Shown: piece after piece, positions 60,101 through 64,000 of the stretch | How positions within the stretch are numbered: the stretch's first letter is position 1 | How the letters are laid out: every line of letters starts with the position of its first letter | NCBI GenBank assembly: GCA_016165875.1 | Contig: JABBOT010000080.1 | Coordinates: 45,001,272-45,065,271, forward strand | Length of the DNA: 64,000 nucleotides | DNA from: Acanthopleura granulata | Lineage: Eukaryota; Mollusca; Polyplacophora; Chitonida; Chitonidae | Direction: 5' to 3' | Notes under the pieces: generated by a model | What the model saw: only the letters and a program-made list of their open reading frames with translations | Told to the model about the DNA's origin: nothing | The model's database searches: none | Position numbers and translations under genes: made by a program

Positions 60101-62338
60101 AATCAGTCACTTAAATGTTTCTAGCTGCAACCAAGCAGTGCTATTTGTGGTATGGTTGGTCAAATATTTTGACATCCTTCTTTTTAACATGGATATCCTA
60201 ACTTTTGAGTTATTTAGCTGTTGGTGTGTGACCTGTATATGATCTGGGACAATTATAACAGATTGTAGTCGTTCCAGATATGATGAAATTGTAAATGATT
60301 TCGATTGTGCAGGTGGTAGAGATTGCTGGCTACACAGACCACCTTCTGCAGGAGTGTGATGCGAAGAAGAACTTTGTGCGTGATGCCAGGTGCTCGGAGG
60401 CCATCCCCAAGTCAGAGTATGACCAACATGTGGCAGACAAAAGTTGCAACGGTTAGCCTGACATTTTGGTTCTGTCACAAAGCCTATGATCATCTACTCC
60501 ACATGTGTTTTTGTGATATCTTCAAAACTACTTGACTACTTACCCTACCAGAAGGCCTGTCATTTTTTGTACTCTTTCTGCTGCTAAACGATGCCATATA
60601 TCGTGATTTTAACTGTCAATGATGTTATGTCCTGTCTGTCTGTGATGTTGTATCCTGTCTTTCAGTGGTGTTATGTCCTGTCTGTCTGTGATGTTATGTC
60701 CTTTCTGCCAGTGATGTTATATCCTGTCTGTCAGTGATGTTATGTCCTGTCTGTCTGTGATGTTGTGCCCTGTCTTTCAGTGGTGTTATATCCTGTCTGT
60801 CAGTGATGTTATGTCCTGTCTATCTGTGATGTTGTATCCTGTCTTTCAGTGGTGTTATATCCTGTCTGTCAGTGATGTTATGTCCTGTCTATCTGTGATG
60901 TTGTATCCTGTCTGCCAGTGATGTTATATCCTGTCTGTCAGAGATGTTATGTCCTGTCTATCTGTGATGTTGTGCCCTGTCTTTCAGTGGTGTTATAGTG
61001 ATGTTATGTCCTGTCTGTCTGTGATGCTGTATTCTGTCTTTCAGTGGTGTTATATCCTGTCTGTCAGTGATGTTGTATCCTGTCTTTCAGTGGTGTTTTA
61101 TCCTGTCTGTCAGTGATGTTATGATCCTCACCATGATGTTATGTTGAGTCGGTGATGTTACACCCCGACTTCCTTGTGTTTCCATGTACCAAACCCAACA
61201 TGAACCGCTGTCATGAGAACTTTCCTACTGTCAGTATTGTTATATCCAGTCACTGTCTCTCAATTCATTGTTATTACACTCAATCTTCCTTGTGTTTCCA
61301 GCTACCAAACCCAACATGAACCACTGTCCCCTGTGTCATGAGAACATTCCTGCGGGTGAGGAAGGCTGGAAAAGTCATCTGATGGAGAAGGATGGCTGTA
61401 AACAAAATCCTCGCAGGCTGCTCGCACTGAACAAGCCCGCTCAAGGTGAGTCTCCAGAAACATTTTAACTTAACCCAAGTCAGCGTGTTATGCTTCAAGT
61501 GATAAATGTATTCCAATTCACACAAAGTATATTATTTCGTCTAACTCTCTGATTTGATTCATCATTTGTATGGTTGTAGAAGTATTAAAACTTAAATACT
61601 ACATGAACACAAGTATGACTACGGCTCAGTTGTGATATTGACTTTCTTCCCATATCAAGATACAGTGTATGCAATTTCCTGTTCTCTGCGCTGTCCCTCA
61701 GAAGCCAAGTTATGGGTTTGGCTGAAGTATTTGGAAGTCATACATGTTTGTGGACATACTGTTAGATTAATGTCCTTCATGGAATAATTTGAATGTATGA
61801 ATGAGTCGGCCCCATAAAATAAAGCAAATGCCCTGGGCACAAGTCTTACTGTTTGATGTAGGGCACTGCATGCATGTACTATATTGGTCAGTTTTCCAAG
61901 AAGAGTGACGGGTTGAGATCTTCACAGATGGATGGGGATGTATATATCAGGAACTATCCAGAACTTGAAATCATTCTGTCAGTATGACAAGATTCACACG
62001 TAGCCCCCAGGATATTACAGCAATGGATTCTAATGGGATGTGACTTGGGTACCTTGGCGTCATGAATCAGTACCTCTGAAATACTGCCAGTACAGTTTTT
62101 AACCTAGTCATTTGTATTCATATTAAGTTCACTTGAACCTGTAAATTGGGACTTACTCCAATAGGTTATCCAGAGCAGTTAATGTATCAAAAAATAAACA
62201 CATACTTGTTAGGTTAACATTGTGCTCTGTTTGTTGTTGACAGGTAAATCAAATGCAGGGGGACCTACGAAACCCAAAGGGCGATCAGGAATTCCCAAAC
62301 CGTCGGCCCTGGGTAAGGGCAAGTCAGGAGGCAGATAA
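32963..62338 (+). CDS. CEP104, centrosomal / ciliary-tip protein of 104 kDa (28 coding exons)
   Basis: Joining coding exons 32997-33109, 33457-33548, 33766-33847, 34641-34779, 36995-37060, 38034-38071, 38667-38776, 39209-39264, 42594-42740, 44177-44215, 45347-45486, 46150-46221, 46969-47048, 47325-47416, 47903-48070, 48622-48683, 48888-48960, 51830-51895, 52691-52812, 53405-53636, 54255-54350, 55744-55785, 56329-56388, 57053-57156, 59582-59690, 60313-60451, 61302-61445 and 62244-62338 gives 2,778 nt, or 925 residues. All joins keep frame and use GT-AG. The N-terminal jelly-roll domain covers about 1-160, a coiled coil about 205-285, the TOG domain about 415-665, a second coiled coil 664-695, four zinc fingers 766-879, and an SxIP motif lies at 909-912. 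In characterised animals CEP104 binds tubulin, EB1, CP110 and NEK1 at the distal centriole and ciliary tip. An in-frame stop at 32982-32984 supports the ATG at 32997. The 5' UTR exon(s) are unlocated. Confidence 0.96.
33283..33436 (+). repeat. SINE copy in CEP104 intron 1, abutting coding exon 2
   Basis: It runs from GGCCGTCCATGAGAATGTCC through CTACCACCATAATGCTGCCC and GAAATATTCTTGAGAACAGC to CACCAATCAAATAAATTAAT. It ends about 20 bases before the exon 2 acceptor dinucleotide. Confidence 0.85.
33457..33548 (+). CDS. CEP104 coding exon 2 (residues 38-69)
   Basis: Jelly-roll strand region reading FCLYPQDIVV and KCR-type RCRLRKIQILSHQ. The donor G|GTGAGT at 33549 was chosen over an earlier GT because it keeps frame. 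A SINE lies directly upstream. Confidence 0.93.
33766..33847 (+). CDS. CEP104 coding exon 3 (residues 69-96)
   Basis: Continues the jelly-roll with TKIEFYVGDVPDD and NARYTRLG. Acceptor TTTTCAG, donor GG|GTAAGT. Confidence 0.94.
34318..34406 (+). repeat. Diverged SINE 3' end in CEP104 intron 3
   Basis: The segments TAATGCTGCCTGCCATTGTG, AATATTCTAGAGTACAATGT and an A-rich tail are related to the family with many substitutions. Confidence 0.6.
34641..34779 (+). CDS. CEP104 coding exon 4 (residues 96-142)
   Basis: The most conserved part of the N-terminal domain: YVSLSDNEKTGFKARELKSV, HVDAVGVFLKL and NKYNLYNQ. Acceptor TTGTTCTGCAG, donor CAG|GTCAGT. Confidence 0.97.
34780..36540. other. Intron 4, 5' part
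   Basis: No exon or repeat is recognised. Phase continuity between exons 4 and 5 is complete without any insert. Confidence 0.5.
36541..36714 (+). repeat. SINE copy in CEP104 intron 4
   Basis: GAGTTCAAGTTCAGGTCATG, GGCTTCCTCTTCTGCTGTGT, GGTCTGCCAGCAACCTGTGG and CACCTATCAAATAAATAAAT. The segment holding GAAATATTCTTGAG is deleted. Confidence 0.8.
36995..37060 (+). CDS. CEP104 coding exon 5 (residues 143-164)
   Basis: VGIVAVNVIGDPLD, the end of the jelly-roll domain. A phase 0 exon of 66 nt between TTTGCCTCCAG and GTAAGT. Confidence 0.95.
37320..37392 (+). repeat. SINE tail fragment in CEP104 intron 5
   Basis: GTCGTATAGTGAAAAATTCT, TGAGAGTGGCGTGTAAACAG and CATAAATAAA. Confidence 0.55.
37463..37643 (+). 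repeat. SINE copy in CEP104 intron 5
   Basis: GGTCATGCGTACTTCCTCTC, GTCTGTCAGCAACCTGCGGC, CCTCCCACCATAATGGTGGC and GAAATATTCTTGAGTAAGC. It lacks the tRNA head and is the second copy within the same intron. Confidence 0.85.
38034..38071 (+). CDS. CEP104 coding exon 6, 38-nt microexon (residues 165-177)
   Basis: DLYSEGEQLLSDR links the jelly-roll to the conserved DYISPLDD segment. It was found because exon 7 needs two bases of phase from upstream. It has a TTGACTTGGACAG acceptor and a weak GTTATT donor. Sequence similarity to known CEP104 is low, as in this linker generally. Confidence 0.78.
38667..38776 (+). CDS. CEP104 coding exon 7 (residues 177-214)
   Basis: PDYISPLDDLAFDMYQDPEV is nearly invariant in animal CEP104. 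A charged helix start follows (IIKKLDRKKQEAV). Donor C|GTGAGT. Confidence 0.97.
39209..39264 (+). CDS. CEP104 coding exon 8 (residues 214-232)
   Basis: QERYDYAKRLKEAIAGLQK, the first heptads of coiled coil 1. Acceptor TTATTTCAG, donor AAG|GTGAGA. Confidence 0.97.
39655..39960 (+). repeat. Dispersed repeat related to 58590-59200
   Basis: CCATCCGTCCGTCGATCTGT, CCTTGTAAACACTCTATCGC and TGTTCACCAAACTTACGCCA, with GAACTCAATTGATTTTCAG, recur in related form in intron 24 (for example GAAGAACCCTGTTGATTTGC near 59155). A second half-repeat begins near 39863. The class is unknown. Confidence 0.45.
39961..42593. other. Intron 8, remainder
   Basis: No required exon: exon 8 ends and exon 9 begins in phase 0. 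A 65-nt cryptic exon-like segment at 40047-40111 is discussed in the findings. GGGCAAGT/GCTTGCCC motifs recur near 40330-40410 and 42063-42105. Confidence 0.45.
42594..42740 (+). CDS. CEP104 coding exon 9 (residues 233-281)
   Basis: VGEKLGKMEIEKRQAVENED and YDKAKLKK, the body of coiled coil 1. It is preceded by a (TTG)n tract that serves as its pyrimidine-rich region. Confidence 0.97.
42741..44176. other. Intron 9
   Basis: No other exon is recognised. A short hairpin (GTGACTGGCGCA with CGCGCCAGTTAC) lies near 43369-43422. Confidence 0.4.
44177..44215 (+). CDS. CEP104 coding exon 10, 39-nt microexon (residues 282-294)
   Basis: EASKAHAVELNKE keeps phase 0 on both sides and extends the helix. 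The acceptor TATTCAG and donor GTATCT are moderate. Being symmetrical it could be skipped without a frame change. Confidence 0.7.
44527..44681 (+). repeat. 31-bp tandem repeat, five identical copies, in CEP104 intron 10
   Basis: Five head-to-tail copies of TTGGCGGGGTACGATATGTG followed by GCATTGTATTA show no difference between units. Because 31 is not a multiple of three, the array is open in three frames, which creates spurious ORFs. Confidence 0.95.
45347..45486 (+). CDS. CEP104 coding exon 11 (residues 295-341)
   Basis: A Pro/Ser-rich disordered linker ending in YDDRPLPALK, which matches the conserved YDERPLPA motif in CEP104. Donor AA|GTATGT. Confidence 0.93.
46150..46221 (+). CDS. CEP104 coding exon 12 (residues 341-365)
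   Basis: KDSLKDISPPTAKEERK, low-complexity linker. Frame is maintained from phase 2 to phase 2. Acceptor TCCTCCAG, donor GA|GTAAGT. Confidence 0.82.
46969..47048 (+). CDS. CEP104 coding exon 13 (residues 365-392)
   Basis: An acidic, Pro/Glu-rich linker with VEPEPEPEAFVLPEPDTEDD. A strong TTTTTTTCAG acceptor and GTAAAA donor. Confidence 0.9.
47325..47416 (+). CDS. CEP104 coding exon 14 (residues 392-422)
   Basis: EPEPMSEKDLRDASSAIDVF matches the conserved LGEPEPLTEKALREASSAID element that precedes the TOG domain. Confidence 0.96.
47631..47768 (+). repeat. SINE 3' two-thirds in CEP104 intron 14
   Basis: GGTCTGCTAGCAACCTGTCC, CTCCCACCATACTGCTGGCC, GTGAAATATTTGAGTG and CACCTGTCAAATAAATAAAT. 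Confidence 0.85.
47903..48070 (+). CDS. CEP104 coding exon 15, start of TOG domain (residues 423-478)
   Basis: WSFREDALLALYKELKEYP followed by AAFRAAIFLIKRAIDDKV, the first HEAT repeats of the TOG domain that binds tubulin. The frame is 168 nt, phase 0 to 0. Confidence 0.97.
48622..48683 (+). CDS. CEP104 coding exon 16 (residues 479-499)
   Basis: VYKAALNLERMLLTEYVGVH, TOG HEAT-repeat helix. Acceptor TTGCCAACAG, donor AA|GTAAGT. Confidence 0.95.
48888..48960 (+). CDS. CEP104 coding exon 17 (residues 499-523)
   Basis: IPRHDVMYAVEKTLVNLLHK, TOG HEAT repeat. Donor ATG|GTAAGA. Confidence 0.95.
48961..50496. other. Intron 17, 5' part
   Basis: No exon needed or seen. The region 49560-49760 looks less AT-rich but matches nothing I recognise. 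Confidence 0.4.
50497..50632 (-). repeat. SINE copy, minus strand, in CEP104 intron 17
   Basis: On the minus strand: CAGCAACCTGCGGGATGGTC, GGTTTGCCCCGGGCTCTG and GTGAAATATTCTTGAGTACA, ending in CAATGAAATAAATAAATAAA. The TACCATAATG block is lost. Confidence 0.85.
51830..51895 (+). CDS. CEP104 coding exon 18 (residues 524-545)
   Basis: ALRNREAAKDFIIEISKYKE, TOG HEAT repeat (family pattern LRVTAANFIQEMALFKEV). A phase 0 exon of 66 nt. Confidence 0.95.
52691..52812 (+). CDS. CEP104 coding exon 19 (residues 546-586)
   Basis: HVVPVECVKPFK then ALSRTEIVEQLYQEHGLQD, corresponding to the family segment with VQPLKAN. Donor AG|GTGGGC. Confidence 0.95.
52893..53144 (+). repeat. Full-length SINE in CEP104 intron 19
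   Basis: The head has GCTCAATTGGTTAGCACGC (A box) and GTGAGTTCAATTCCAGCTC (B box). Then come GGCTTCCTCTCCGGCTGTAC, GGTCTGCCATCAACCTGC, GTGAAATATTCTTGAGTGC and CACCAATCAAATAAATAAGT. It is the best-preserved head in the window. Confidence 0.92.
53405..53636 (+). CDS. CEP104 coding exon 20, end of TOG domain (residues 586-663)
   Basis: LTVDSIMRFTVQALQHNSGE then YLPPDDEKTRKNTLYRMLFE. The acceptor is a CAGCAG tandem, so the exon may start at 53402 and add one Ser codon without changing frame. Donor AAG|GTATGG. Confidence 0.96.
53867..53962 (+). repeat. tRNA-Leu-like repeat head in CEP104 intron 20
   Basis: GGTCGTGGCGGAGCAGTTAA resembles an A box and AGTTCAATCC a B box. The spacing of about 80 bases suits a tRNA with a long variable arm. 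It is probably the head of another tRNA-derived SINE, decayed downstream. Confidence 0.4.
54255..54350 (+). CDS. CEP104 coding exon 21, coiled coil 2 (residues 664-695)
   Basis: KSKAEIEAKKQAEIEELQAQ with LQKLKDM, a strongly helical charged segment. A symmetrical phase 0 exon of 96 nt. Confidence 0.95.
55342..55590 (-). repeat. Full-length SINE, minus strand, in CEP104 intron 21
   Basis: On the minus strand the head reads GGCCTCCGTGGCTCAGTTGG. Then come GCTTCCTCTCCGGCTGTACG, GGTCTACCAGTAACCTGCAG, CTCGAGTGAATCGTAAAAC and CACCAATCAACTAAATAAAT. Confidence 0.9.
55744..55785 (+). CDS. CEP104 coding exon 22 (residues 696-709)
   Basis: PINQDVLKDDKKKK. The NQD matches the family at the linker. A symmetrical 42-nt exon and possible cassette. 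Confidence 0.8.
56329..56388 (+). CDS. CEP104 coding exon 23 (residues 710-729)
   Basis: IPLSGKLSLVTLSKVKRMMK. I see no clear counterpart in vertebrate CEP104. Good splice signals (CCTCACCAATAG, AAG|GTAAAT) and phase 0 on both sides make it a likely but optional exon. Confidence 0.65.
57053..57156 (+). CDS. CEP104 coding exon 24 (residues 730-764)
   Basis: A basic Pro/Lys-rich linker followed by DADDDTSTIFNID, leading into the zinc-finger array. Donor AA|GTAAGT. Confidence 0.9.
57313..57560 (+). repeat. Degenerate ~50-bp tandem repeat in CEP104 intron 24
   Basis: Five to six diverged units contain TGTAGGTACACATCATGATA and GAGGTAATCACTGCCCATG. One unit (near 57511) carries GTAGGTAAGT, a good 5' splice-site-like sequence. 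Confidence 0.7.
58455..59205 (+). repeat. Two diverged direct copies of a ~140-bp or longer segment in CEP104 intron 24
   Basis: The segments at about 58460-58600 and 58951-59095 share the order GAAAGGSTTGTTARCATGA, AAATTTGT, AAGTTTA, ATGWAAT/ACCT and CCTATTTAATTTCA. A pure T-run of about 22 bases interrupts the second (58988-59010). Related pieces occur in intron 8. Confidence 0.55.
59420..59550 (+). repeat. SINE 5' part in CEP104 intron 24
   Basis: CACCAATGCGATTGTTGTGA, GTTCATGTTCAGCTCATGC and AGCTTCCTCTCCGACCGTAC are the head-to-body junction of the SINE. The 3' tail is missing and the exon 25 acceptor lies about 30 bases downstream. Confidence 0.75.
59582..59690 (+). CDS. CEP104 coding exon 25, zinc fingers 1-2 (residues 764-800)
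   Basis: TCIFCGERNDGFTEEGLDVH, YWKSCPMLKRC and ANC. Finger 1 ligands are C766, C769, H784 and C789. Finger 2 begins with C795 and C798. Acceptor TGTTTTTCCAG. Confidence 0.97.
60313..60451 (+). CDS. CEP104 coding exon 26, zinc fingers 2-3 (residues 801-847)
   Basis: H810 and C815 complete finger 2. Finger 3 has C827, H839 and C845, but the position of its first Cys is D824 (codon at 60382-60384). The donor is G|GTTAGC. Confidence 0.96.
60614..61128 (+). repeat. ~23-bp / 46-bp minisatellite in CEP104 intron 26
   Basis: About 22 units of the type TGATGTTATGTCCTGTCTGT + CTG alternate with variants containing CCTGTCTTTCAGTGGTG. The second variant recurs about six times and resembles a 3' splice site (pyrimidine tract plus CAG). 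The array is the last major feature before coding exon 27. Confidence 0.93.
61169..61230 (+). pseudogene. Decayed partial duplicate of CEP104 coding exon 27 and its acceptor
   Basis: CTTCCTTGTGTTTCC, ACCAAACCCAACATGAACC, then CTGTCATGAGAAC and TTTCCT match the true acceptor and exon start 116 bp downstream. The acceptor AG is changed to TG (TTTCCATG against TTTCCAGC), and nine bases are deleted where finger 4 has its first Cys pair. It cannot act as a normal exon. Confidence 0.85.
61302..61445 (+). CDS. CEP104 coding exon 27, zinc finger 4 (residues 847-895)
   Basis: NHCPLCHENIPAGEEGWKSH then LMEKDGC supplies C855, C858, H872 and C879. The acceptor is TGTGTTTCCAG. A decayed copy of this acceptor and exon start lies 116 bp upstream. 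Confidence 0.97.
62244..62338 (+). CDS. CEP104 coding exon 28 with SxIP motif (residues 895-925)
   Basis: A basic Gly/Pro/Lys-rich tail containing RSGIPKP, an SxIP motif (residues 909-912) of the kind that binds EB1. The human protein has SKIP at the equivalent place. The stop TAA lies at 62336-62338. Confidence 0.94.
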
Positions 62339-63151
62339 TGCTGTGCTGTAGTGCTCAACCGTAGAGATAACTGCGTAACAAGGGCTGCAGCAAGGGGCCC
62401 TAACTCCTCTTAACAACCATGACTACACAAGTAGTGCCACTACATATACCCTCAGAGTTAATTCCCTGCTTTTTGACTGGTGGATCAAGATGGCCTTGTA
62501 TTTAGTGACCAGCATATGTAATGAGGAATTGTTCATGTAGACACAACTGCATGTATTGCTGAGACATATGTGGCTCCCTAACTGTACAAGTGTACATGTG
62601 TACATCAGTTTATTTATCTAGGTGTATATGCTTGTGCGGATACATGTATCCATTTAGTTGCTTACTAGTGTTGTCTAGTGTTGCACAGATTGGCTCAAAT
62701 GTAGTGTAAAAACGCCGGAGTATATTGCATGTACATTGTGTTTTCTGAATGTTCAGTAAGCTGTTGGGTGAATGTTCCAGTCCTCAGTGTCAGGAATGTA
62801 TCTTGGGCATGGCAGACTTAGTGTTAGCTTCAAAAGTTTACTGCCCTAAGATTGTGAATTAAGAGTTTTTTTTATATGAATACCAAGAGTTGTGTTGAAC
62901 ATTCATGACAAAATGAAAGTTATTGTTTAATTTGAAACTGAAGTAAATTAAATCTGTTGAAAACAGATTTGAAATCCAAGGACTAATATTTTATCAGAGT
63001 GAAAAATAAACTGGCTCAAAAGGGCAAGGTTTGGGCTGTTCACAGATAAGGCCAAATATTTCCTATTCTCACAGTTTATGACATATATCTTAATAACTTG
63101 ATGCCAGTAACTGAACTAGTCAACATTAATACTGTAAGTTTAATAATAAAT
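62339..63151 (+). other. CEP104 3' UTR
   Basis: The untranslated region starts after the TAA. Candidate poly(A) hexamers AATAAA lie at 63005-63010 and 63145-63150. The second is followed by TCAGTGTTGCCTTTCAGC, a GT/T-rich stretch of the kind that supports cleavage. The UTR would be about 690-830 bases. Confidence 0.5.
63145..63150 (+). terminator. Candidate CEP104 poly(A) signal
   Basis: A canonical AATAAA hexamer with T/GT-rich sequence downstream. The one at 63005 is an alternative. Confidence 0.45.
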
Positions 63152-63776
63152 TAGTCAGTGTTGCCTTTCAGCTTTGATTCTTCTCATAAAGTGAACATTT
63201 TGTGAGCAAATGACTTAGGGCAGACATTTATAAATGTACGTAGTTCTCCAGAAATGGAGACTACATTCTTGATTTAATGTGTTGGTTCCATAACTGAATT
63301 ATGCATTGGTTGTGCATCCCTTGGTGAGTAGGTATTCATGGTGTATATTCCTGCTATTTAGCAAGTGGAGAAATGAGTGAAAGTCTTGTTTGATTTCAGT
63401 ATATATGCTTCAGTGTTGCACAGGTGAAACTTTTCATGGCAGCTATGACCATCATAGCATAGATAAAAGTCTAGCTTGAAACCATTTTTATTGGAAATAA
63501 GTCAGGAATGCCTCTACATGTCTAGTCTGTCAAATGTTCAGGGGACATTTCTCACCTAATCGAGTCAGGTCCAAGCTGTGTGAAAACATTTCCTGCTGAT
63601 ACACTGCTGTGCCAGTGAACTACCTCTGTGCCTAGCTACAGGTAGCTCCGAAGCTCTTGCACTCATTACGTTGATAGCTCCATGTAGTAAGTCCAGAGTT
63701 CTTGCGCACTGCCTTATCGATACACATAGCAGGCATTTAGCGACAGTTCAGATCCATGGCAAGTAGAAAACCACAT
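63152..63776. other. Intergenic, nothing recognised
   Basis: No exon is seen between the 3' UTR and the terminal inverted repeat. Confidence 0.4.
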
Positions 63777-64000
63777 GGGCGGTGGTCTTACCTTCTTCTT
63801 TTGCCCAAGAGCCAGCCTCAAAGTACAAAGCCCCATGTTAAAACTTCTAAATCTGTCGCCATGGCTGTTACACTAGTCACTACAGCCGTGCTGGGATATT
63901 GTGTGTTGTGACGAAATGGGTATTCTGATTTGGATGTTTTAACATGGGGCGTAGCACTTTGAGGGCGGCTGGAGGGCAAAGGGCGAAGGTAAAACCACGG
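63777..64000. mobile_element. Palindromic repeat truncated by window end
   Basis: The left arm (about 63777-63856) is mirrored by the right arm (about 63915-64000). Both carry the blocks GGTTTTACC/GGTCTTACC, GCCCTCAAAG-type and GCCCCATGTTAAAAC with AAATC. The centre contains a small hairpin (GGCTGT...ACAGCC). It may be a third fold-back element of the MITE kind. Confidence 0.65.

Noticed and set aside
1..64000. CRISPR array, bacterial operon or phage system
   Set aside because: The introns, SINEs and receptor genes show animal nuclear DNA. The tandem arrays here have no spacer-repeat alternation.

Overview
The window is animal nuclear DNA, most probably from a lophotrochozoan and likely a bivalve-type mollusc. 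Three things point there: an AT-rich sequence with GT-AG introns; many copies of a tRNA-derived SINE with a conserved 3' tail ending in (AAAT)n, which I associate with molluscan genomes; and two single-exon rhodopsin-family receptors beside a long, intron-rich cilium gene. The taxonomic call is inference. It rests on general familiarity with the repeat and on protein conservation, not on a search.

Positions 1-29,000 are gene-poor. They hold two intronless, minus-strand class A GPCR genes (10310-11386 and 20921-22015). These are close paralogues with altered DRY motifs. Around them lie transposon relics: a Ty3-type integrase fragment and a gag fragment in the order opposite to an intact element, and a Penelope-like reverse transcriptase fragment. 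There are also a palindromic fold-back element (about 1886-2298), a 15-copy 37-bp tandem array, a TG/TA microsatellite, several SINE copies and a long near-perfect hairpin at 14286-14391.

Positions 29,000-32,960 form a junction zone with a second palindromic element and a possible last exon (30942-31142) of an unidentified plus-strand gene, followed by a poly(A) signal.

Positions 32,963-62,338 hold one plus-strand gene that I can reconstruct across 28 coding exons as CEP104, the ciliary-tip and centriole-cap protein. The joined frame is 2,778 nt, or 925 residues plus stop. It shows the N-terminal jelly-roll domain, a coiled coil, a TOG tubulin-binding domain, a second coiled coil, a tandem zinc-finger array and a C-terminal SxIP motif. 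Its introns carry about ten SINE copies, three minisatellites and a decayed duplicate of the start of coding exon 27. The 3' UTR and candidate poly(A) signals follow, and a third palindromic repeat is cut by the window end.

The receptors and CEP104 have no evident functional link; they are simply neighbours. I did not find a wholly new gene system. The strongest unusual signals are a replaced zinc ligand in CEP104 finger 3, the duplicated exon start beside an acceptor-like minisatellite, the pre-miRNA-like hairpin, and the DRY-deviant receptor pair.
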